NCBI GenBank assembly: GCA_050309775.1
Contig: JBNRMV010000001.1
Span: 1-64,000, forward strand
DNA from: DTU072 sp050309775
Lineage (GTDB): Bacteria; Bacillota; Clostridia; Christensenellales; DTU072
Direction: 5' to 3'
DNA length: 64,000 nucleotides
Position 1 is the first letter of the stretch; each line of letters begins with the position of its first letter. Shown in pieces: positions 30,922-39,106 of this stretch. The notes under the pieces are model-generated. The model saw only the letters and a program-made list of their open reading frames with translations, did not search any database and was not told the DNA's origin. Position numbers and translations under genes: made by a program.

Positions 30922-33597
30922 TTAGCCTCCGCAACAATTTTTGTATTTTTTGCCCGAACCGCAAGGACAGGGGGAATTTCTGCCGATAGTCGCCGATTCG
31001 TTGCGTACGGTGACGCGGCTTTTTTGCGCTTGCTGATATGCCATAAACGCATTTCTTCTTTCGACAACTTGATGCACATCAAGTTTGCAGAGCATAATCG
31101 CCACGCTTTTTTGTATGGACTCAATCATGTCGTCAAACATATCAAAGCCTTCACGGCGGTATTCCAAAACGGGGTCTTTTTGTCCGTATCCGCGCAGTCC
31201 AATGCCCTTACGCAGTATGTCCATGGCGTCAATATGGTCCATCCAATGTTTGTCAACCTGATTGAGCAGCACATTGCGTTCTGTGGCTTTGAAGTCTATG
31301 CCGTTTTCTTCGGCGTAAACAATCTTTTCTTCATACTGTTTTATGGCTTCTGCTTCGACTGTGTCCAGCACTCTGTTGAGGCTTAAGTGTCCGCAAAGCT
31401 CTTCGGTTATTATGTTTGTTCCACTCTTTAATACACGCTGCTCTAGCGCGCGGTTGAGCGCATCGTAATCAATGGTCTTTTCGTCGCCTGAAGAAAAGTC
31501 TACATATTCGCATACAATTTCTTCTATTACGGTGGGGATATATTTCATTACTTGTTCATGCACATCTGCGCCGTTCAGCACATCGTTGCGCTGAGAATAA
31601 ATCAATTGTCGCTGTTTGTTCATGACATCGTCATAATTCAAGACATATTTTCTGCGCTCAAAGTTGGCGTCCTCGCAGCGTTTTTGCGCCGTTTCGATTT
31701 GGCGTGAGATTATGGGCATCTGAATGACGGCGTCATCCTCTTTCATTAGTCCGCCGACCATGGCTTTCATGCGGTCTCCGCCGAATCTCCGCAGCAGTTC
31801 GTCCTCAAAGGACAAATAAAAGCATGAGCTGCCCTCATCGCCCTGTCTGCCTGAACGACCGCGCAACTGGTTGTCGATACGGCGTGACTCATGCCGCTCT
31901 GTGCCTATGACGCGCAAGCCGCCGAGTTTTTTTACTTCGGCTTTTTCTTTGTCTGTCTGCAGTTTGTATTCTTCTTTCAGTTCTACAAAACGCTGTCTGG
32001 CTTTTATTTCCTCTTCTTCAGAAAGCGTGTTGTATGCGGTGGCAACGCTTATGAGTTCGTCAGAAAAGCCTTCCTTGACCATGCGCTGTCTGGCAAGATA
32101 TTCGGGATTGCCGCCAAGCAGTATATCCGTTCCTCTACCTGCCATATTGGTTGCGATGGTAACAGCGCCAACTCTGCCTGCCTGCGCAATAATCTCCGCT
32201 TCCTCTTTGTTGCTCTTTGCGTTCAGCACATTGTGAGCAATGCGTTTTCGGGTGAGAAGTTTTGACAAGTGTTCGGACACATCGACATCTATTGTGCCGA
32301 CCAGTATGGGTTGACCTTTGGCGTGGGTGGCGGCAATTTCTTCAATTACCGCATTATATTTGCGTTCAAGCGTCAAATAAATTTTGTCCGGCTCATCGAT
32401 TCTTATCATGTCGAGGTGAGTAGGGATTTCGACAACATCAAGGTTGTAGATGCCCTTGAATTCAGCTTCCTCTGTCATAGCCGTACCCGTCATACCCGAC
32501 AGCTTATTGTAAAGCCTGAACAGGTTTTGGAAAGTAATGGTAGCTATGGTCTTGTTTTCCTTTTGGATTTTTACATTCTCTTTGGCTTCAATAGCTTGGT
32601 GTAGACCTTCCGAAAAGCGCCTGCCTGCCATTTTTCTGCCGGTGAATTCGTCAACAATAATGACTTCGTTGCTTTCGACAATGTAATCCTTGTCACGAGC
32701 CATAAGGAAGTTGGCGCGCAGCGCAGAATTTATCCTTGTGCTGAGTTCGGCATTGTCGGCGTCACCTAAGTTGTCTATTTTGAAAAAGCGTTCGGCTTTT
32801 TCCACGCCTGCTTCCGAAAGATATATATGTCTGTCCTTTTCGTCAGAGATATAATCGTCTTCTCTTAGGGTTTTGATAAAGCGCTGAACATCGGAATATA
32901 TCTGTGATGACTTTCCGGCAGGAGCCGAAATAATCAACGGCGTTCTTGCTTCGTCTATCAGTATGGAGTCAACTTCGTCAATTATGGCAAAGCAATGTCC
33001 GCGCTGCATGACATTGTCAAGTGAAGTCGCCATGTTGTCGCGAAGATAATCAAAGCCCAGTTCGTTGTTGGTGGCGTATGTGATGTCGCAGGCATAAGCG
33101 GCTTTCTTTTCGGCAAAGTCCATGTCATGGAGAATGCAACCCACGCTCATACCGAGAAATTTGAAGACCTTTCCCATCCATTCGGCGTCACGGCGAGCCA
33201 AATAATCGTTTACGGTGACTATGTGGACGCCTTTTCCGGCAAGCGCATTCAGGTATGCCGGAAGAGTGGCAACAAGCGTTTTGCCTTCGCCTGTTTTCAT
33301 TTCGGCTATTCTGCCTTGATGAAGTACAATGCCGCCGATAAGCTGTACATAGAAGTGCCGCATATCCAACACTCTTTTGCTGGCTTCACGCACTACGGCA
33401 AAGGCGTCGGGCAACAATTGTTCAAGTGTTTCGCCATTTGCAAATCTTTCTTTCAAAATAACAGTTTGGTGTGCCAGAGCGGCATCGTCCATTGCTTGAT
33501 AATTTTCTTCAAGTTCTTCTATCTGGTCTGCGACTGCCGAAAGTTTTTTCAGCTGACGCTCCTTTTCTCTTCTGAAAAGTCTGGTGAATAAACCCAT
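30922..33597 (-). CDS. secA: Preprotein translocase ATPase SecA
   Basis: The motor of Sec-dependent export, 891 aa. Walker A lies in MKTGEGKT, Walker B in IDEVDSILIDEARTPLIIS, and the helicase domain contains TNMAGRGTDI. The C-terminal zinc motif that binds SecB or membranes (PCPCGSGKKYKNCC) is complete. An AGAGG site precedes the ATG. It is the first gene of a secA-prfB-tsaD operon. Confidence 0.97.
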   Translation of the reverse strand: MGLFTRLFRREKERQLKKLSAVADQIEELEENYQAMDDAALAHQTVILKERFANGETLEQLLPDAFAVVREASKRVLDMRHFYVQLIGGIVLHQGRIAEMKTGEGKTLVATLPAYLNALAGKGVHIVTVNDYLARRDAEWMGKVFKFLGMSVGCILHDMDFAEKKAAYACDITYATNNELGFDYLRDNMATSLDNVMQRGHCFAIIDEVDSILIDEARTPLIISAPAGKSSQIYSDVQRFIKTLREDDYISDEKDRHIYLSEAGVEKAERFFKIDNLGDADNAELSTRINSALRANFLMARDKDYIVESNEVIIVDEFTGRKMAGRRFSEGLHQAIEAKENVKIQKENKTIATITFQNLFRLYNKLSGMTGTAMTEEAEFKGIYNLDVVEIPTHLDMIRIDEPDKIYLTLERKYNAVIEEIAATHAKGQPILVGTIDVDVSEHLSKLLTRKRIAHNVLNAKSNKEEAEIIAQAGRVGAVTIATNMAGRGTDILLGGNPEYLARQRMVKEGFSDELISVATAYNTLSEEEEIKARQRFVELKEEYKLQTDKEKAEVKKLGGLRVIGTERHESRRIDNQLRGRSGRQGDEGSSCFYLSFEDELLRRFGGDRMKAMVGGLMKEDDAVIQMPIISRQIETAQKRCEDANFERRKYVLNYDDVMNKQRQLIYSQRNDVLNGADVHEQVMKYIPTVIEEIVCEYVDFSSGDEKTIDYDALNRALEQRVLKSGTNIITEELCGHLSLNRVLDTVEAEAIKQYEEKIVYAEENGIDFKATERNVLLNQVDKHWMDHIDAMDILRKGIGLRGYGQKDPVLEYRREGFDMFDDMIESIQKSVAIMLCKLDVHQVVERRNAFMAYQQAQKSRVTVRNESATIGRNSPCPCGSGKKYKNCCGG

Positions 33598-33631
33598 TCA
33601 AAACCTCTTTTAATAATTATTAGTAATTTCT

Positions 33632-33660
33632 ATGCTAACATTTACCAATCTCTAAGTCAA
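33632..33660 (-). promoter_or_regulatory. Promoter of the secA-prfB-tsaD operon
   Basis: On the minus strand TTGACT (33660-33655), a 17-base spacer and TAGCAT (33637-33632), about 35 bases before the secA start. Confidence 0.55.
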
Positions 33661-33803
33661 GTATATGGACCAAACGCGCACCGCCAACGCTTTCAAAAAA
33701 AGCTAATTGAATTATAGTCAAGAATAAGGACATTATCCGCTAGAAGCATTTAATTTTTACACTCCCGGAATGCTTGCCGGCGGCAAGAATAGCCGTCAAA
33801 AAC

Positions 33804-33832
33804 TTGCCATAAGATATTTTTAGTTATATAAT
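33804..33832 (+). promoter_or_regulatory. Promoter of the aminotransferase-tyrS-ilvE operon
   Basis: TTGCCA (33804-33809), a 17-base spacer and TATAAT (33827-33832). A perfect inverted repeat CTTGCCG/CGGCAAG (33773-33787) lies just upstream of the -35 and may be a regulator site. Confidence 0.7.
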
Positions 33833-33852
33833 TATGAAAATCGGAGGTAAAT

Positions 33853-35043
33853 ATGCAATTCAGATTCAGCGACCGCATAAAAGATTTAACCGCAAACGCC
33901 ATAAGAGAGATATTTAAGCTGGTTGCGCAGCCGGATATCATTTCTTTTGCCGGAGGGCTGCCGGCCAATGAAGGCTTGCCCGTTGCGCAAATAAAAGAAA
34001 TTGCAGACGAGATACTTTCATCTGAAAAAGCAAAAAGCATTTTGCAGTACGGCGCTACCGAAGGCTATGCGCCTTTGATTGAAAGCGGATTGGAATATAT
34101 CAAAAGAGCGGGAATTTTTGGACAAACTGCCGAAAATGTGCTGATAATAAGCGGCGGACAGCAAGGCATAGACCTTATGTGCAAGGCATTCCTGAACAAG
34201 GGCGACATTGTGCTTGTTGAAGAACCGACATATCTGGCGGTACTGCATATTCTGAAAACCTATGAGGCGGTGCCGATAGGCGTCAAGAGCGCCGACGACG
34301 GCGTCGACCTTGTGGATTTAGAAGAAAAAATTATCAAGCACAACCCGAAGATGCTTTATCTTGTTCCTACTTTCTCCAATCCCACCGGCAAGACCATACG
34401 CACGGAGAAAAGAAAGGCGCTTGCCGAACTCTGCGCCAAGTACAAACTGGTACTGCTTGAGGACGACCCCTATTGCGAATTGCGTTATGACGGAGAGAGA
34501 GTGCCCAGCATAAAGTCATTCGACAAAGAAGGCTATGTGCTGTACAATATTTCTTTTTCAAAAACCATAAGCCCGGGGTTGCGTACGGCACTTATTGTCG
34601 GACATAAGGATATAATAAGAAAGTTGACTTTGGGCAAACAGGCAACAGATGTTCATACTTCGGCGCTTTCGCAAGCAATAGTTGATGCATACTTACGCAA
34701 AGGCTACATGGACGCCAATCTGAACAAGGTCATACCGCTGTATAAAGCCAAAAAGGACGCCATGTTGGCGGCTATTGAAGCGTACTTCCCCAAGCAGGTG
34801 AAGTATACCCGTCCCGAGGGCGGCTTGTTCATATGGGCGGAACTGCCGGAGTACATAAACACCAAAGAGATATTTATTGACGCCGTCAAACAAAAAGTTG
34901 CGTATGTCAGTGGAGAGTCATTCTTTCCCGATGGCAATGTGTTCAACACGCTAAGACTGAATTTCTCAAACGCTACGCTTGAACAGATTGACACGGGTAT
35001 AAAAAGACTGGGCGAATTGCTGAAAGCCAAGATAAAGGAGTAA
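33853..35043 (+). CDS. PLP-dependent aminotransferase (class I, 2-aminoadipate/aromatic type)
   Basis: A fold type I aminotransferase of 396 aa. The start (MQFRFSDRIKDLTANAIREIFKL...FAGGLPANEGLP) and the PLP lysine in SFSKTISPGLR match the LysN/PatA-like group, which is also the domain found in MocR regulators. Here it is free of a helix-turn-helix. Other expected residues, NPTG (SNPTGKT) and the D-x-Y (EDDPYCELRY), are present. Substrates in the group include 2-aminoadipate and aromatic or branched-chain amino acids, so the exact one is open. It is followed 2 bases later by tyrS, which hints at tyrosine or aromatic metabolism (inference). Strong ribosome binding site GGAGG. Confidence 0.85.
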   Translation: MQFRFSDRIKDLTANAIREIFKLVAQPDIISFAGGLPANEGLPVAQIKEIADEILSSEKAKSILQYGATEGYAPLIESGLEYIKRAGIFGQTAENVLIISGGQQGIDLMCKAFLNKGDIVLVEEPTYLAVLHILKTYEAVPIGVKSADDGVDLVDLEEKIIKHNPKMLYLVPTFSNPTGKTIRTEKRKALAELCAKYKLVLLEDDPYCELRYDGERVPSIKSFDKEGYVLYNISFSKTISPGLRTALIVGHKDIIRKLTLGKQATDVHTSALSQAIVDAYLRKGYMDANLNKVIPLYKAKKDAMLAAIEAYFPKQVKYTRPEGGLFIWAELPEYINTKEIFIDAVKQKVAYVSGESFFPDGNVFNTLRLNFSNATLEQIDTGIKRLGELLKAKIKE

Positions 35044-35045
35044 AA

Positions 35046-36260
35046 ATGAAAAAAAACGCGCTGGATATACTGAGAGAAAGAGGATTCATAAAACAAACTG
35101 TTTTTGAAGAGGATTTATACAAATTGCTTGACACTGAGAGCGTGCCTTTTTATGTGGGTTTCGACCCCACCGCCGACAGCTTGCATGTCGGTCACTTCCT
35201 TGCGCTTATGGCAATGAGCCATCTCCAAAAAGCTGGGCACAAGCCCATAGTGCTTATTGGCGGCGGCACGGCAATGATAGGCGACCCGTCGGGCAGAAGC
35301 GACTTACGCACAATGATGACAAAAGAAATCATAGCGCACAATTGCGAGTGCTTCAAACAGCAGATGTCGAAGTTCTTTTCTTTTGAAGGCGGCAATGCCG
35401 CCGTTATGGTAAATAATGCCGATTGGCTGTTGCAGCTCAACTATGTTGAATTCATACGCGATATCGGAGCGCATTTCAGCGTCAACAAAATGCTGACCGC
35501 CGAGTGCTTTAAGGTGCGCATGGAGAAAGGCTTGACCTTCCTTGAATTCAATTACATGCTTATGCAGGCATACGATTTTTTGGTGCTGTGCAAAAAATAT
35601 GACTGCCGTCTGCAATGCGGCGGTGACGACCAATGGTCAAACATACTTGCAGGCGCAGACCTAATAAGACGAAAAGAGGGCATACCGGCGTTTGCCATGA
35701 CATTTGAACTGCTGACAACATCCGAAGGCAAAAAGATGGGCAAGACCCAAAAAGGAGCGGTATGGCTGGACAAGAACAAGACCTCTCCTTATGATTTTTA
35801 TCAATACTTCCGCAACATAGACGATGCCGATGTCAACAAATGCATGCGTTTTCTTACATTCATGGAATTGGACAAAATAAACGAACTGACGAAGTACAAC
35901 GATGAGCGCATGAACGCAGCCAAAGAAGTATTGGCATACGAAGTCACAAAGATTGTTCACGGCGAGGAAGAGGCGACAAAAGCGCAAATCCAGGCGCGCG
36001 CGGCGTTTGGCGGCGATGAGAGCAATATGCCCTCTGCGGAAATCGATATTGACAGCTGCCTTGTTGTGGATGTTTTGATACAGCTGAAATTGGCAAAGTC
36101 CAAGGGCGAGGCAAAAAGGCTTATAGAGGGCGGCGGCGTTGTCATCGATGAGGACAAAATAACCGCCATTGACGCTGAGATTTCACCCACGCAGAGGTTG
36201 AACGGCTTTATTTTGCACAAAGGCAAAAAGACGCACATAAAAGTTGTGGTTAAACAATAA
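35046..36260 (+). CDS. tyrS: Tyrosyl-tRNA synthetase
   Basis: A class Ic synthetase of 404 aa. The signature HIGH appears as HVGH (ADSLHVGHFLAL) and KMSKS as KKMGKT. The C-terminal S4 RNA-binding domain (about 340-400; KLAKSKGEAKRLIEGGGVVID) is present. QCGGDDQWSNI is the typical Tyr-pocket segment. AGGAG precedes the ATG. No T-box leader was seen because the gene is inside an operon. Confidence 0.95.
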   Translation: MKKNALDILRERGFIKQTVFEEDLYKLLDTESVPFYVGFDPTADSLHVGHFLALMAMSHLQKAGHKPIVLIGGGTAMIGDPSGRSDLRTMMTKEIIAHNCECFKQQMSKFFSFEGGNAAVMVNNADWLLQLNYVEFIRDIGAHFSVNKMLTAECFKVRMEKGLTFLEFNYMLMQAYDFLVLCKKYDCRLQCGGDDQWSNILAGADLIRRKEGIPAFAMTFELLTTSEGKKMGKTQKGAVWLDKNKTSPYDFYQYFRNIDDADVNKCMRFLTFMELDKINELTKYNDERMNAAKEVLAYEVTKIVHGEEEATKAQIQARAAFGGDESNMPSAEIDIDSCLVVDVLIQLKLAKSKGEAKRLIEGGGVVIDEDKITAIDAEISPTQRLNGFILHKGKKTHIKVVVKQ

Positions 36261-36262
36261 AA

Positions 36263-36880
36263 ATGCAAAGCTACCTTACGATACAAGGCGAATACCGACA
36301 CACAATAGAAATAAACCGCTCTGTATTTATCTGTAGCATAAAAGGAGTAAAGGACGCTGAAGAGGCGCTGGACTACAAAAACAGCATATCAAAACAGTAC
36401 AGCGACGCCACCCACAACTGTTATGCCTTCCGAATGCTGGACGACAGACAAAAGTTTTTTGATGACGGAGAGCCGGGCGGCACCGCCGGGCAACCGATAT
36501 TGCAAGTAATAAAAAACAACGACTTATACAATGTCGTCGCAGTAGTGACAAGGTATTTTGGCGGCATTAAGCTGGGCGCAGGAGGGCTTGTCAGCGCATA
36601 TTCTTCAAGCGTAGCAGAGACCATAAAAATAGCAAATGTCTTGCGCATGACAAAGAGTAACAGAGGCGAAATATCGCTCGACTACAACACGCTGGCAGAA
36701 CTCAACAATGCCTTTCGGAATGCCGGATACAAAGTTCTGGATACCCAATACTCCGACAATGTGTTCATAAACTTTGTATGTCCAGAGCAAGAAGCCGCAA
36801 GAGCCGACAGCATAGTGGCAGCGGTGACGGCAGGCAAGAGCGCCGTTGAATGGAAAGAAACACAATACTATTTATACTAG
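36263..36880 (+). CDS. IMPACT/YigZ family protein
   Basis: A 205-residue protein with the N-terminal UPF0029/Impact domain (EINRSVFICSIKGVKDAEEA, then ATHNCYAF, DDGEPGGTAGQPIL and VVTRYFGGIKLGAGGL) and a C-terminal DUF1949-like domain. Its eukaryotic relative modulates Gcn2, but the bacterial role (ribosome or translation related) is not established. It starts 2 bases after tyrS without a clear ribosome binding site. Confidence 0.9.
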   Translation: MQSYLTIQGEYRHTIEINRSVFICSIKGVKDAEEALDYKNSISKQYSDATHNCYAFRMLDDRQKFFDDGEPGGTAGQPILQVIKNNDLYNVVAVVTRYFGGIKLGAGGLVSAYSSSVAETIKIANVLRMTKSNRGEISLDYNTLAELNNAFRNAGYKVLDTQYSDNVFINFVCPEQEAARADSIVAAVTAGKSAVEWKETQYYLY

Positions 36881-36904
36881 CCCAAAGCTAAAAGGAGAAT
36901 AAAA

Positions 36905-37960
36905 ATGAAAATAACATTGACCAGTCAAAAGAAGACGAAACCCGACTACACCAAGCTGGGCTTTGGAAAGTATTTCACAGACCATATGCTCATAATGGAC
37001 TACAAGGACGGCGCATGGCAAGAAATACAAATCGTGCCATATGGCGACTTTACCATGGACCCGTCGACAAATGTTCTGCACTATGGCCAGGGTATATTCG
37101 AGGGTATGAAAGCGTACAAAAACAAAGAGGGCAAAATAACGCTGTTCCGTCCATATGACAATATGCAGAGAATGAACAACTCCGCAAAGAGGCTTTGCAT
37201 GCCGGAGTTTGACAGCAAGCAGGTACTGGACGGCATAAAGAAACTTATCGAAATCGACAGCGACTGGATACCCACATCCGAGGGCAGTTCACTCTATATC
37301 CGTCCGACTATGATAGCTTATGACCCTATGTTGGGAGTGCATGCAGCGCATGCGTATAAATTCTTTGTCATACTCTCTCCGGTAGGCTCATATTATGCCA
37401 ACGGACTTCAGCCGACAAAAATAATCATAGAAGAAGACTTTGTCAGAGCCACGCCGGGCGGCACAGGCGAAGCAAAGTGCATGGGCAATTATGCCGCGTC
37501 GTTGCTGGCAGGACAACTTGCCAACCAAAAGGGTTATGACCAGGTGCTTTGGTTGGACGGCAAAGACAGAAAGTATATCGAAGAAGTCGGCGCTATGAAC
37601 ATATTTTTCGTAATAGACGGCGTCGTCAAGACTCCTGCGCTTGTCGGTTCGATACTGCCGGGCATCACCCGCAACAGCGTGTTGGCGCTTTTGAGAAAGG
37701 AGGGTATACCCGTCGAAGAGTGCAGAATAAGCGTTGAGGAAGTAGTTAAGGCGTATAATGACGGCAAGCTGGAAGAAGTCTTTGGTTGCGGTACCGCCGC
37801 TGTCATATCACCTGTCGGAGTGCTTGGCTATGGCGGCAAGGATATGATAATAAACAACAACGAAATGGGCAAGATATCCTCATTCTTGTACGACACTCTC
37901 ACAGGCATACAGTATGGCAAACTAGCCGACCCGTTTGGCTGGATAGAAAAAGTTAATTAA
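36905..37960 (+). CDS. ilvE: Branched-chain amino acid aminotransferase
   Basis: A fold type IV PLP aminotransferase that forms or degrades Leu, Ile and Val. Conserved stretches include the PLP lysine region with YIEEVGAMNIFFV, the start (FGKYFTDHMLIMDY), QGIFEGMKAY and RPYDNMQRM. The length of 351 aa is normal for the bacterial long form. An AAAGGAG site precedes the ATG, and the terminator follows directly, closing the operon of four genes. Confidence 0.93.
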   Translation: MKITLTSQKKTKPDYTKLGFGKYFTDHMLIMDYKDGAWQEIQIVPYGDFTMDPSTNVLHYGQGIFEGMKAYKNKEGKITLFRPYDNMQRMNNSAKRLCMPEFDSKQVLDGIKKLIEIDSDWIPTSEGSSLYIRPTMIAYDPMLGVHAAHAYKFFVILSPVGSYYANGLQPTKIIIEEDFVRATPGGTGEAKCMGNYAASLLAGQLANQKGYDQVLWLDGKDRKYIEEVGAMNIFFVIDGVVKTPALVGSILPGITRNSVLALLRKEGIPVEECRISVEEVVKAYNDGKLEEVFGCGTAAVISPVGVLGYGGKDMIINNNEMGKISSFLYDTLTGIQYGKLADPFGWIEKVN

Positions 37961-37983
37961 AATAGGCAATATCCGCAGATTTG

Positions 37984-38012
37984 AAAAGGCGCTGACATCA
38001 GCGCCTTTTTTA
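37984..38012 (+). terminator. Terminator after ilvE
   Basis: AAAAGGCGCTGA and TCAGCGCCTTTT form a long stem with a 2-base loop, followed by a T run. Its sequence is close to that of the terminator at 10459. Confidence 0.85.
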
Positions 38013-38044
38013 TGATAAATTTTTCCGATATTGGAATGATAGGA

Positions 38045-39106
38045 TTATTCTAAAAAAAGTTTTTCGTCTATGCGTAGTATTCCGGCATCTTCGACAAGTC
38101 CTATTGAGTGTTTTTCCATCAGTTCAAGCAGTTTTTTTTCGCCGATAAGCATTAGATTGTTAACTTTTGATACAAACTTGACCGACTCTTTGTGGTAGTT
38201 GCTGTTTGAAATAAGTATGCCCTTATCGGCTTTATCCGCAGCCATAACGCCCAGAAACTCGCGGATTTCCGGCAGGGGAATATATCCCTTTTTTCGCTTG
38301 GTTTTGGCTTGCAGCAGGATTTTTTCTTCAAAGCCCAATTCGTCAATGATGACCAAAACTCCGTCTATACCGTTGTCACCCGGGCCTGCGGTGATTTCAT
38401 CTTTTATGACCTTGTTGCCGTAGACGGCTATCATAAGGCTCATGCTCAGCCGCTCAAAAAATTCTCCGCCGGCAAGGCTGATGCATTCAAGTACAGATTG
38501 TTGTAGGATTTTGCGGTAACTTTCCTTTTTTATCTGCCCTTTTTGGCATTGCGTAAAGGACTTGTCCAGCGCTTTGAGCTTACTGCCCAATGGCGTGTTG
38601 GGGTAGCACCTTTCCCGCGGTTTTATTATATTATTGTAAACAGAGTCGTTTTTGCGCAGTTCGCCGTCAAGGTATTCTATGACATCGACCGCCGACAGAA
38701 GTTCGTTTTCTTTTCGCTTTATGATGTCGCCCAGAACGGCTTTCAGGATATTTCTTTTGCCGCTGGGGGTGGAGTCTTTTATTTCGTCCTCCGTCAGATA
38801 CTTGTTGAGAAAGACCTCCGTCAGCGTCTTTTTGTCGGGCAGCTTTCTTTCAATATGAATCTGCTTGTTTTCGTTAAGCATAATAGCTTGTTCTGTCAGC
38901 AATTCGTTTATGATTGTTCCGACAAAACTTTTTAGCCTTGTTGACAAGCTGTCGCTGCTGGTATCTTTCAGTTGTTCTTTTGTGAAACCGCAGCGCCGTA
39001 TTACTTCCGCAATCAGCTGTTTTCTCTGCCATGCTTTGTGCGAAATTGTTTCAAGCAACTGTTTGCGTATGTCGTTGCGTGTAGGTAAGGTGTAGTTATT
39101 TTTCAT
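38045..39106 (-). CDS. Mrr-like restriction endonuclease
   Basis: A 353-residue protein. The C-terminal part (about 200-340) has the Mrr-type nuclease core: GDNGIDGVL with Asp248, then LQAKTKRKK with Gln266 and Lys268, a D...QxK variant of PD-(D/E)xK. The N-terminal 170 residues are helical and probably bind DNA. The start overlaps the end of the methyltransferase gene by 11 bases, so the pair is a two-gene restriction-modification unit with methylase expressed first. The target sequence is unknown. Mrr enzymes often cut modified DNA, but beside a methyltransferase a conventional type II role is more likely. Confidence 0.8.
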   Translation of the reverse strand: MKNNYTLPTRNDIRKQLLETISHKAWQRKQLIAEVIRRCGFTKEQLKDTSSDSLSTRLKSFVGTIINELLTEQAIMLNENKQIHIERKLPDKKTLTEVFLNKYLTEDEIKDSTPSGKRNILKAVLGDIIKRKENELLSAVDVIEYLDGELRKNDSVYNNIIKPRERCYPNTPLGSKLKALDKSFTQCQKGQIKKESYRKILQQSVLECISLAGGEFFERLSMSLMIAVYGNKVIKDEITAGPGDNGIDGVLVIIDELGFEEKILLQAKTKRKKGYIPLPEIREFLGVMAADKADKGILISNSNYHKESVKFVSKVNNLMLIGEKKLLELMEKHSIGLVEDAGILRIDEKLFLE

